Source of the DNA: TMED88 sp964515335
Lineage (GTDB): Bacteria; Myxococcota_A; UBA9160; UBA4427
Length of the DNA: 64,000 bases
Direction of reading: 5' to 3'
NCBI GenBank assembly: GCA_964515335.1
Contig: CAZETS010000016.1
Span: 15,628-79,627, forward strand
In this document: piece by piece, positions 15,877-23,323 of the stretch
Layout: each line of letters begins with the position of its first letter
How positions within the stretch are numbered: position 1 is the stretch's first letter
Translations under genes and position numbers: made by a program
The notes under the pieces: generated by a model
What the model saw: the letters and a program-made list of their open reading frames with translations, nothing else
What the model was told of the DNA's origin: nothing
Database searches by the model: none

Positions 15877-17031
15877 TCAGGGCGGCGACTGGGAAGCGGC
15901 GGAGCTGTCCGCCACGGCCGCGATCTGCTCGGCGATCTCGCGGTAGCCGCGGCCGTTCGGGTGGTCGTCGGCCGAGCGCAGGAAGATCCGCTCGCGGCGA
16001 GCGAGGCGCCACATCGCCTCGGAGACGTCCACGTACGGAATGCCCTGCTCCTCCAGGAAGGCGTGCACTCGCGCCCGAATCACGTCCTCGGCGTCGATGA
16101 TCGACTTCGCGAACTGCTCGCATTCCGAAAACGGCCCCTCCATGGGCCGGAGCAGGATCGACTCCTTGGTGGGAATCACCACGACGTGGAACTCGATGCC
16201 GCGGCTCGCCGCCATCGCGTGCATCTGCTCGATGAAGGTGAACGTCAGATCGATGCCGCCGGTCACCGCCGGATCGTCGAGGTTCATGCCCTGGAACCGG
16301 CTCTGCGGCTGGAAGATCGTCTTGAAAGGCTCGGACGTGCGGAGCGAGCAGCCGACACCGCTGAAGAAGGCGCGCTGGTCGCCGAAGGCGTTCACCAGCT
16401 CTCCGACCGGGCCGGCCTCGATCGAGCGGAACACCATGCTGTTGACTCGCAGCCAGTCGCGCACTGCCTTGACGGGATTGTCGCGCCGCTTCGATTCCAT
16501 GACGATCACTGGATGCACCCAGTCCGGCCCGCGCTCGACGTGCTCCATGGAAGGCAGTCGCAGATCGCCCCAATAGTCGGTGTACGACACGGTGTTGTAG
16601 GAGTCGTAGAAGTCGTTGCCGAGATAGAGGCCCACAACGATCCGTTTCGGCGAGAGCGAGAGCGCGCGGTGCTCGAGCAGGTAGCGGTACTGGGCGGGCC
16701 CGTAGCCGCCGACGCCCATGTTGTAGACCTCGAGCCCGGTGATCCGGGCGTACCACGCGGGCCAGTTCTCGCTCGCGACGGCTGCGATGCCCCAGGTCTG
16801 CGAGTCGCCGATCGTGACGACGTCGACCCGCTCGGGGACGCGCTCGTTCCGGAACCCCCACTCGTCGTGTCCGCCGCTGCCGGGCGCCACCTGCCACCCG
16901 AGCACCGGATGGGCCACGAGATCGGGGCGCAGCAGGTCCATAGGATGGGAGACGGTGCGGAGCGCCAGCTCCATCACGACGACCGCGATGGCCACGGAGG
17001 CGACGGCGAGCAGCGGCTTCGCGAGCGACAC
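15877..17031 (-). CDS. membrane-anchored SGNH/GDSL hydrolase-like protein
   Basis: A 384-residue protein with one N-terminal membrane segment or uncleaved signal (LLAVASVAIAVVVMELALRTV) and an extracytoplasmic SGNH domain. Block I reads GDSQTWG with the nucleophile Ser, block II includes NMGVGGYGPAQY, block III GLYLGNDFYD (Asn), and block V DDHPNGRGY with Asp and His. Similar proteins include AlgX/AlgJ-like sugar O-acetyl-modifying proteins and uncharacterised SGNH hydrolases. It ends a likely leftward pair with the glutaredoxin-like gene 83 bases upstream. The substrate is unknown. Confidence 0.85.
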   Translation of the reverse strand: MSLAKPLLAVASVAIAVVVMELALRTVSHPMDLLRPDLVAHPVLGWQVAPGSGGHDEWGFRNERVPERVDVVTIGDSQTWGIAAVASENWPAWYARITGLEVYNMGVGGYGPAQYRYLLEHRALSLSPKRIVVGLYLGNDFYDSYNTVSYTDYWGDLRLPSMEHVERGPDWVHPVIVMESKRRDNPVKAVRDWLRVNSMVFRSIEAGPVGELVNAFGDQRAFFSGVGCSLRTSEPFKTIFQPQSRFQGMNLDDPAVTGGIDLTFTFIEQMHAMAASRGIEFHVVVIPTKESILLRPMEGPFSECEQFAKSIIDAEDVIRARVHAFLEEQGIPYVDVSEAMWRLARRERIFLRSADDHPNGRGYREIAEQIAAVADSSAASQSPP

Positions 17032-17114
17032 GCCGGCAAGCGTGACATCGATCGACCGTCGCGCAAGGCAGACCGCGAGGAGCAGCTACGGGACGGGCGG
17101 CGGCCCGCCCCCCG

Positions 17115-17387
17115 TCAGCCGAATCGCTGTACCAGGTAGGCGACGATGTCCGCCGACTCGGGCAGCCAGCTCACCGAGCCGTCGGGCTCCTCGATGCGCA
17201 GGACCGGCACCGTGGGCCGCCCGTTCGCAGCGATCAGCTCCCGGCTGTGTCCCTCGTCGTGCAGCACGTTCCGCAGCTCGAGGTCGAGGCCGAGCTGATC
17301 CAGCACGGCCCGCACGCGCAGGCAGTAGGGGCAGGTGTCGAAGTGATAGAGGGCCAGGCCCTCCACGGACCCGGGCGCGGCGGACAT
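17115..17387 (-). CDS. glutaredoxin/GST N-terminal domain protein
   Basis: A 90-residue thioredoxin-fold protein with the redox motif CPYC (YHFDTCPYCLRVRAVLDQLGL), the cis-Pro segment PTVPVLRI and the ending ESADIVAYLVQRF. This pattern is shared by bacterial glutaredoxins and stand-alone N-terminal glutathione S-transferase domains. It would use glutathione for dithiol or monothiol reduction in the cytoplasm. ATG 17387 is preceded by GGAG at a good distance. It may form a small operon with the SGNH gene downstream on the same strand. Confidence 0.88.
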   Translation of the reverse strand: MSAAPGSVEGLALYHFDTCPYCLRVRAVLDQLGLDLELRNVLHDEGHSRELIAANGRPTVPVLRIEEPDGSVSWLPESADIVAYLVQRFG

Positions 17388-17474
17388 GGTGTTGCTCCGT
17401 GCAGATTGGATGGCCCTCGCGGGCGCGAACCTTAGCCCCGATTCGGAGCTCCCGTCGTCGGGGATCCGCCGCTG

Positions 17475-17509
17475 GTGTCGGGATACCGTCGCGACGGTGA
17501 CGGCGACAC
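17475..17509. promoter_or_regulatory. nested inverted repeat upstream of a sigma-54-like promoter
   Basis: A perfect 14-bp palindrome ACCGTCGCGACGGT (17485-17498) lies inside outer arms GTGTCG (17475-17480) and CGACAC (17504-17509). Its centre is about 110 bases upstream of the -24 element at 17602, a typical enhancer distance for a sigma-54 activator. It could equally regulate the divergent glutaredoxin-like gene. Confidence 0.45.
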
Positions 17510-17600
17510 GACCCTCGGGGCGCGGCCGGGCAATGTGGAAGCGGCCGGAATAGAAGCGAAATCCTGATTCGAAACACGACCCCGCCGCCCTCCACCCGGA

Positions 17601-17616
17601 CGGCACACAGCCTGCA
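17601..17616 (+). promoter_or_regulatory. sigma-54-like promoter of the 59-residue gene
   Basis: CGGCACA-CAGC-CTGCA keeps the invariant GG (17602-17603) and GC (17614-17615) with 10 bases between them, and most of the consensus. Transcription would start near 17627, giving a leader of only about 11 bases with the GGGGGG ribosome site. Confidence 0.45.
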
Positions 17617-17637
17617 TCGGGTGATTCCGGGGGGAAC

Positions 17638-17817
17638 ATGATGGACGCCGTAGAGATCGAGGCACCCGAGCTCGCACAGGCCGACGAGGCCGGCACGGGC
17701 TCGCTCGTCGAGCTGATCGTCGCCGCCTGCGACGAGAGCGAGGACCTCTGGGAGATCGGCGACCGGGTCGACGCGCTCGTCGAATCCGGGCGGTTGCAGC
17801 CCGGCGCCTTCGCCTGA
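17638..17817 (+). CDS. small acidic hypothetical protein (59 aa)
   Basis: MMDAVEIEAPELAQADEAG, followed by a helical domain LVELIVAACDESEDLWEIGDRVDALVESGRL. It is strongly acidic, with no signal or membrane segment. GGGGGGAA lies directly upstream of the ATG pair. The domain aligns with the C-terminal part of the 101-residue protein at 48731 (LLELVEAISDVTDDEREV...HLLATGRV), sharing about 12 of 38 positions by eye. Both genes have a sigma-54-like promoter. Function is unknown; the two look like members of one small family, perhaps regulators or adaptors. Confidence 0.65.
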   Translation: MMDAVEIEAPELAQADEAGTGSLVELIVAACDESEDLWEIGDRVDALVESGRLQPGAFA

Positions 17818-17935
17818 TCGCGTCGCGGCCGGTGCACGCCGGATCCCGCCCGGAGCGCCTCAAGCCGGGCGGACGGGCGGCCGATTCCGCGGGTCCAACG
17901 CGCGCTCGCGCTCGAAAGGAGCGTGCGGTTGGCGG

Positions 17936-18844
17936 ATGGCCATGAGCAATCCCCGCATCGTGCTTCCGATCGTCACGCTCGTCGTCGGCTTCGTGGCCGG
18001 CGGCGGCATGATCGCCACCCGGCGCGCGCCGCTCACCGAGCGGCCCGAGCGAGAGCTGCCGCTCGTGCACGTGCAACGCGCGCAGCTCGAATCGGTGCGG
18101 CTCTCGGTCCGGACCCGCGGCACGGTGGTGCGAGCGCCCTCCCCCGGACGGGCGCGCGACGAATACGTCGGCCGCGGCCAGCTCGCCGGGCGGGGCGCAG
18201 CGATCGCGCGCCTCGACCCGGCCGACTACGCGGAGGTGCGGCTGCCGATTCCGGACGCCGAGGCCGCGTACGTGGACCTGCCCACCGCGCAGCACGACGT
18301 CGCCCGCGACGGCGGCGACGAAGCCATGCCCGAGCTGATCCTGCGCGCGCGGCTCGCCGGCCGCGGCTACGAGTGGCGCGGGCGCATCGTGCGCACCGAG
18401 CCAGCACCCGACCCGCTCACGGGCACGATCCACGCGGTGGCGCGGGTCGAGGACCCGTACGGGCGCGGCGACGCCCCCGACCGGCCTCCGCTGGCCGTCG
18501 GGCTCTCCGTCGAGGCCGAGATCCCCGGCCGCCGCGTCGACGACGTCGCCGTGCTGCCGCGCCGCGCGCTGCGCGGCCACGCCCGCGTGGCGATCGTCGA
18601 CCGCGACGGGCTGCTCAGGCTACGAGCCGTCGAAGTGCTCGAGCGCAATCCCGACACGGTGCTCGTCTCGCGCGGCGTCCTGGACGGCGACCGGATCTGC
18701 ACCTCTCCGCTGCCGATCTCGGTGGACGCCATGGCGGTGCGCGTGGTCGAGGCCGACGCACTCGCGAGCGACGAGCGCGGCTCGCTGCGCCGCGACGGCG
18801 AGGGGGTGTTCGTCGCAGGCGAGACGGCCCGGGGTGCGCTCTAG
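17936..18844 (+). CDS. RND efflux adaptor-like protein, internally shortened
   Basis: A 302-residue inner-membrane or periplasmic protein related to HlyD/RND membrane fusion proteins. One N-terminal membrane helix (IVLPIVTLVVGFVAGGGMI) is followed by SVRTRGTVV, then directly by RLDPADYAEVRLPIPDAEAAYVDLP, the beta-barrel entry of RND adaptors, and a membrane-proximal domain. The lipoyl and alpha-hairpin segment that normally lies between, about 100-150 residues, is missing. Without it the protein could not reach a TolC-type channel in the usual way. No RND pump or outer-membrane channel gene is adjacent. AGGAG lies about 14 bases before ATG 17936. Confidence 0.7.
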   Translation: MAMSNPRIVLPIVTLVVGFVAGGGMIATRRAPLTERPERELPLVHVQRAQLESVRLSVRTRGTVVRAPSPGRARDEYVGRGQLAGRGAAIARLDPADYAEVRLPIPDAEAAYVDLPTAQHDVARDGGDEAMPELILRARLAGRGYEWRGRIVRTEPAPDPLTGTIHAVARVEDPYGRGDAPDRPPLAVGLSVEAEIPGRRVDDVAVLPRRALRGHARVAIVDRDGLLRLRAVEVLERNPDTVLVSRGVLDGDRICTSPLPISVDAMAVRVVEADALASDERGSLRRDGEGVFVAGETARGAL

Positions 18845-18869
18845 AGGCCCACGGCTTCCAGGTCCGCGA

Positions 18870-20018
18870 TCAGGAGAGCCCCATCCTGCGCGCGATGATG
18901 ACCTTCATGATCTCGTTGGTGCCCGCGTAGATGGACTGCACGGCGGCGTCGCGGTAGTCCTGCGAGATCGGATACTCGTCCATGAACCCGTAGCCGCCGA
19001 AGAGCTGCAGGCACTCGGCGGCGACCTTCTTCTGCAGGTCGCTCGCCCACCACTTCGCCATGCTGACCTCCTTGACGATCTCCTCGCCGCGCACGTGGGC
19101 GGCGAGGAGCTTGTCGACGAAGGCCTGTCCGATCTCGATCTCGCTGGCCAGCTCGGCGAGCTTGAACTGCGTGTTCTGGAACCCCGCGATCGGCCGCCCG
19201 AAGGCCTTGCGCTCGCGCACGTAGTCGACGGTGTCGTCGAGCGACCGCCTCGCCGAGGCGATCGAGCCCACGCCGATGACGAGACGCTCCTGCTGGAGCT
19301 TCTCCATCAGCATCTTGAAGCCCTGCCCCTCCTGGCCGAGCAGGCTCTCGGCGGGCACGCGGCAGTCGTGGAAGAACAGCTCGCTGGTGTCCTGCCCCTT
19401 CAGGCCGAGCTTCGAGAGGTTGCGGCCGCGCTCGAAGCCGGGTGCGCCGGCCTCGACGAGGAGCAGGCTGATGCCCTTGTGGGGCGGCTCGGCGTCGGGC
19501 TCGGTCTTCGCCACCACGATCACGAGGTCGCAGTTCTGGCCATTCGAGATGAACGTCTTTGCGCCGTCGATCACGTACTCGTCGCCGTCCCGGATCGCCC
19601 GGGTCTGCACGTTGGCGAGGTCCGAACCGGTGCCGGGCTCGGTCATCGCGATGGCGAGCAGACACTCGCCGGTGATGGCGCGCGTCAGGTACTTCTGCTT
19701 CTGCGCCTCGGTCCCGTAGGCGGTGAGGTACGGCATGCAGATGTCGGAGTGCAGCGAGGTCTGCAGCGCGTGGGCCCGCAGATAGGCGAGCTCTTCGATC
19801 ACGATCGCGTCGAAGAGGAAGTCGGCGCCGGCGCCGCCGTACTCCTCGGGCGCGTTGGCGCCGAGGTAGCCGGCCTCGCCCAGCTTGCGCCAGGCCGCCT
19901 TGTCGCTGAGGCCGCGCGCGTTCCACTCGTCGAGGTGCGGAGCGATCTCGGCCTCGGCGAAGCGGCGGAACTCGGCGCGGAAGTGGTCGTGCTCGTCGCT
20001 GAAGATGTCTCGTCTCAT
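18870..20018 (-). CDS. acyl-CoA dehydrogenase
   Basis: A 382-residue FAD enzyme catalysing alpha,beta-dehydrogenation of an acyl-CoA. It contains AMTEPGTGSDLANVQT and ISNGQNCDLVIVVAKT of the beta domain, RKAFGRPIAGFQNTQFKLAE, and the C-terminal QLFGGYGFMDEYPISQDYRDAAVQSIYAGTNEIMK with the catalytic Glu in TNEI. The length and N-terminus are full. Similar enzymes serve long-chain or branched acyl-CoAs; chain-length preference cannot be read from sequence. It is convergent with the shortened adaptor gene. Confidence 0.95.
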   Translation of the reverse strand: MRRDIFSDEHDHFRAEFRRFAEAEIAPHLDEWNARGLSDKAAWRKLGEAGYLGANAPEEYGGAGADFLFDAIVIEELAYLRAHALQTSLHSDICMPYLTAYGTEAQKQKYLTRAITGECLLAIAMTEPGTGSDLANVQTRAIRDGDEYVIDGAKTFISNGQNCDLVIVVAKTEPDAEPPHKGISLLLVEAGAPGFERGRNLSKLGLKGQDTSELFFHDCRVPAESLLGQEGQGFKMLMEKLQQERLVIGVGSIASARRSLDDTVDYVRERKAFGRPIAGFQNTQFKLAELASEIEIGQAFVDKLLAAHVRGEEIVKEVSMAKWWASDLQKKVAAECLQLFGGYGFMDEYPISQDYRDAAVQSIYAGTNEIMKVIIARRMGLS

Positions 20019-20140
20019 GGGGTCTCCCGGGCGGCCGGCGGGCGCGGCGGCAGAGGGGGGGAGGAGCGGCAGAAGGGGAATCTAGCGGCCGGGCGCCGGC
20101 GGCGACCACCGGACGCGGGCGCCTTGCTAGCGTCCCGCGC

Positions 20141-20962
20141 ATGACGCTGCGGATCGGCCGGGCCGAGGTGGGGGACGGCGCGCCGCTCGTCCTGATCGCG
20201 GGTCTCAACGTGATCGAGGACGAGGCGCGGGCGATCGCCTGCGCGGAGACCGTGGCCGAGCTGGGCGCCCGACACGGCCTCGGCACGGTCTTCAAGGCGT
20301 CCTTCGACAAGGCGAATCGGACGCGGGCGAACGCGTTTCGGGGGCCGGGCATCGACGAGGGCCTGCGCGTGCTCTCGGCCGTCAAGCGGACGACCGGGCT
20401 CCCGCTGCTGACCGACGTCCACGAGCCCGACCAGGCCAAGCGCGCCGCCGACGTGGTCGACTGCCTGCAGGTGCCCGCGATGCTCTGTCGTCAGACCGAC
20501 CTGCTCGAAGCCTGTGCGCGAACCGGACTGCCCGTGAACCTGAAGAAGGGGCAGTTCGTCGCCCCCGCCGACATGGCCCACGCCGTCACGAAGATCGCGG
20601 ACTTCGGCGGCTCCGGAGCGATGGTGACCGAGCGCGGCACCTCGTTCGGTCACCGCGACCTGGTGGTCGACATGCGCGGGTTGGTCGAGATGCGGTCGTT
20701 CGCGCCGGTCTGCTTCGATGCCACCCACGCCGTCCAGCACCCGGGCGCCGCCGACGGTGCCTCGGGAGGCGACCGCCGGATGGTCGCTCCGCTCGCCCGG
20801 GCTGCGGCTGCCATCGGGATCGACGCGCTCTTCGTCGAGGTGCACGCCGAGCCCGACCGCGCGCCCGTCGACGGGCCGAGTCAGATCACGCCCGATGCCC
20901 TCGACGCGCTGCTGCGCGACGTGAGGGCGATCGATGCCGCGCTGCGCGACACTCGGACCTGA
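20141..20962 (+). CDS. kdsA: 3-deoxy-8-phosphooctulonate synthase
   Basis: A 273-residue TIM-barrel enzyme joining phosphoenolpyruvate and arabinose 5-phosphate to Kdo-8-phosphate for lipopolysaccharide. It shows KASFDKANRTRANAFRGPG, LLTDVHEPDQAK, QVPAMLCRQTDLLEA, LPVNLKKGQFVAP and DATHAVQHPG. At the metal-site position the sequence is IAGLNVIED, with Asn23 where metal-dependent forms have Cys, so this should be the metal-independent type. This gene implies a Kdo-containing outer membrane. It heads a closely spaced run with two SDR genes, a potassium channel and an aldehyde dehydrogenase. Confidence 0.95.
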   Translation: MTLRIGRAEVGDGAPLVLIAGLNVIEDEARAIACAETVAELGARHGLGTVFKASFDKANRTRANAFRGPGIDEGLRVLSAVKRTTGLPLLTDVHEPDQAKRAADVVDCLQVPAMLCRQTDLLEACARTGLPVNLKKGQFVAPADMAHAVTKIADFGGSGAMVTERGTSFGHRDLVVDMRGLVEMRSFAPVCFDATHAVQHPGAADGASGGDRRMVAPLARAAAAIGIDALFVEVHAEPDRAPVDGPSQITPDALDALLRDVRAIDAALRDTRT

Positions 20963-20992
20963 TTCGAATCGATCCCGAGGGAGAAGCAAGTC

Positions 20993-21760
20993 ATGGATCT
21001 GAAGGGCAAGGCCGCGATCGTGACCGGCGGCGGCACCGGCGTCGGCCGGCAGACGGCGTTGATGCTCGCCGACGCGGGCTGCTCGGTGCTGGTCAACTAC
21101 AGCCGCTCGAAGGACGGCGCCGAGGAAACCGCCAAGCAGGCCCGCGAGGCGGGCGTCGACGCGCTGGCCTTCCAGGCCGACGTGGCCGAAGACGATGCCT
21201 GCCGGGCGATGGTGGCCGAGGCCGAGCGGGCCTTCGGGCGGTTGGACGTGCTCGTCAACAACGCGGGCACCACGAAGTTCGTCCCGCACCAGAACCTCGA
21301 CGGCCTCGACTTCGACGACTGGATGCGCATCCTGGCCGTCAACACCGTCGGTCCGTTTCAGTGCACCCGCGCCGCGCTGCCCCTGCTGTCGGCCGACGGC
21401 GGCGGCGAGGTCGTGATGACGTCGAGCGTCGCCGGGCTGATCGCCACCGGCAGCTCGATCGCGTACTGCGCGTCGAAGGCGGGACTCAACAACCTCACCG
21501 TCTCGCTCGCGCGCGTCTGCGGACCGAACGTGCGCGTCAACGCTGTGGCGCCGGGCTTCATCGACGGCGAGTGGCTCCAGCAGGGGCTCGGCGACGCCTA
21601 CGAGGCCGTGAAATCCGCCATGGAGGCGCGCTCGCCGATCGGCCGTGTCGCCACGCCGCGCACCGTCGCCGAGGCGATCCTGTCGCTCCTGACCGGCTCG
21701 GACGTGGTCACCGGCCACGTCCTGCCCGTCGAAGGCGGCATGATCATCGGCATGGGATGA
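20993..21760 (+). CDS. SDR family oxidoreductase
   Basis: A 255-residue classical short-chain dehydrogenase/reductase. The cofactor motif TGGGTGVG (12-19), the structural NNAG, the catalytic Ser in MTSSVAG and YCASK with Tyr and Lys are all present, and the ending VLPVEGG is typical of FabG-like enzymes. The substrate is unknown. GAGGGAGAAG precedes ATG 20993, 30 bases after kdsA. Its stop overlaps the start of the next SDR gene in ATGA, so the two are probably translationally coupled. Confidence 0.93.
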   Translation: MDLKGKAAIVTGGGTGVGRQTALMLADAGCSVLVNYSRSKDGAEETAKQAREAGVDALAFQADVAEDDACRAMVAEAERAFGRLDVLVNNAGTTKFVPHQNLDGLDFDDWMRILAVNTVGPFQCTRAALPLLSADGGGEVVMTSSVAGLIATGSSIAYCASKAGLNNLTVSLARVCGPNVRVNAVAPGFIDGEWLQQGLGDAYEAVKSAMEARSPIGRVATPRTVAEAILSLLTGSDVVTGHVLPVEGGMIIGMG

Positions 21761-22572
21761 GCAAAGCCGCGGCACAGCGCGTGCTCATAACGGGCGCGTC
21801 TTCGGGCATCGGCGCGGCGACGGCGGCTCACCTCGTCGCCCGCGGCCACCACGTGTACGGCACGAGCCGGCGGCCGCGCGAGGAGCCGGGCGACGGCGTG
21901 CGCTGGCTGCGCATGGACGTGTGCGAGGACGAGTCCGTGCGCAAGGGCGTCGAGACGATGCTCGGCGAGGCCGGCGCGATCGACGCGGTCGTCTGCAACG
22001 CCGGCATCGGCATCTTCGGATCCGTCGAGGAGGTCACGATCGACGACGCGCGCCGGCAGCTCGAGACGAACTTCTTCGGCGTGCTGCGGGTGCTGCGCGC
22101 AGTGCTGCCCGGCATGCGGGCCGCGCGGTCGGGGCGCGTGATCGTGGTCGGCTCGCTCGCCGGACGCGCTCCGATCCCCTTCCAGGCCCACTACTCGGCC
22201 AGCAAGGCGGCGCTCGACGCGCTCACGGCGAGCCTCGCGAACGAGGTCCGGGAGTTCGGCGTGCACGCCAGCCTCGTCGAGCCGGGCGACATCCGCACAC
22301 CGTTCAACGACGCCATGGACTGGACCACCAGCCCGACCGACAGCGCCTACGGCGAGCGGATCCGCAGTGCGGCTGACGTCATCCGCAAGTCGCTCCCCGA
22401 GGCGCCGCCGCCGGAGGTCGTCGCCCGGTCGATCACGCGCGCCCTCGAGGCGCGGCACCCCCGCGCCCGCTACGCGGTCGGCGCAGAGGCGCGCATCGTT
22501 CCCTTCGGCCGAAGGCTGCTGCCCGACCGGATCAACCTGGCGCTGATCCGCCGACACTTTGGTCTCCGATGA
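21757..22572 (+). CDS. SDR family oxidoreductase
   Basis: A 271-residue short-chain dehydrogenase/reductase with TGASSGIG (11-18), CNAGIG, VVGSLAG with the catalytic Ser, and HYSASKAALDALT with Tyr and Lys. The segment LVEPGDIRTPF and the C-terminal RHPRARYAVGAEARIVPFGRRLLPDRI resemble retinol-dehydrogenase or sterol-type SDRs in bacteria. It starts within the stop codon of the preceding SDR (ATGA). Sequence divergence makes it a different enzyme, not a duplicate, of its neighbour. Confidence 0.92.
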   Translation: MSKAAAQRVLITGASSGIGAATAAHLVARGHHVYGTSRRPREEPGDGVRWLRMDVCEDESVRKGVETMLGEAGAIDAVVCNAGIGIFGSVEEVTIDDARRQLETNFFGVLRVLRAVLPGMRAARSGRVIVVGSLAGRAPIPFQAHYSASKAALDALTASLANEVREFGVHASLVEPGDIRTPFNDAMDWTTSPTDSAYGERIRSAADVIRKSLPEAPPPEVVARSITRALEARHPRARYAVGAEARIVPFGRRLLPDRINLALIRRHFGLR

Positions 22573-22606
22573 AGCGGGGGCTTCGGCGAGGAAGAACGGA
22601 GTTCTG

Positions 22607-23323
22607 ATGGGCGGCGGCATGTCGATGACGCACGAGCGAGGTCCTTTCTTCGGTCTGCTGATCGCGCAGCTCTTCTTCATCGGCGTCTCTCCGTTCGTGA
22701 GCGACACCGGCGCGGGACGCACGTTCCTGTTCGCGGCCATCTTCGCCATCATGGGCGCGAGCGCCTACGCGTCGGCTTCCAGCCGGAACCTGCTGATCGT
22801 CTCGATCGCGGTGCTGCTGACCGCGGGAATGGCGTGGCTCGGGCCCGACGTGATGCCCGGCAACAGCGACGAATTCCTGCGGCTCGGGGTCGTCGGCTTC
22901 GGAACCGCCTTCACCGCAGTAACCGTGCTCGTGACAGTGGCCCACCACCATCGCGTCACCACCGACACGATCCTCGGCGGCATCAACGCGTACCTGCTGA
23001 TCGCCATCGCGTTCACCTTCTTCCACGCCATCGTGATAGTCGTCGAGACGGACGCGTACACGTTGGGCGGTGTCCCGATCCGCGACATCCTCGACAGCCA
23101 CCAGGACACGCACGGCTACGCGACGCTTTTGTACTTCAGCTTCACGACGCTCACGACCCTGGGCTACGGAGACATGGTGCCCGTGCACCCGGTCGCCCGG
23201 CTCCTGGCCAGCGGCGAGGCGGTGCTCGGGCAGCTCTTCGTGGCAATCTTCATCGCGCGCCTCGTCAGCCTGGAGGTCAGCCAGCGGACCTCGCCGTCCG
23301 GAGAGGACGCGAACGACCGATGA
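22607..23323 (+). CDS. potassium channel family protein
   Basis: A protein of about 238 residues with four predicted membrane segments before the pore (FFGLLIAQLFFIGVSPF, RTFLFAAIFAIMGAS, LLIVSIAVLLTAGMAWLG, VVGFGTAFTAVTVLVTVAH), one more near LLIAIAFTFFHAIVIV, and the pore loop YFSFTTLTTLGYGDMVP with the K+ selectivity filter TLGYGD, then a final helix. No cytoplasmic RCK domain follows. GGAG precedes ATG 22607; earlier starts are possible. Its stop overlaps the aldehyde dehydrogenase start (ATGA). Confidence 0.88.
   Translation: MGGGMSMTHERGPFFGLLIAQLFFIGVSPFVSDTGAGRTFLFAAIFAIMGASAYASASSRNLLIVSIAVLLTAGMAWLGPDVMPGNSDEFLRLGVVGFGTAFTAVTVLVTVAHHHRVTTDTILGGINAYLLIAIAFTFFHAIVIVVETDAYTLGGVPIRDILDSHQDTHGYATLLYFSFTTLTTLGYGDMVPVHPVARLLASGEAVLGQLFVAIFIARLVSLEVSQRTSPSGEDANDR

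Noticed and set aside
20955..20990. GATTCGAATC, resembling a tRNA T-loop
   Set aside because: No acceptor, D or anticodon stems could be built around it.
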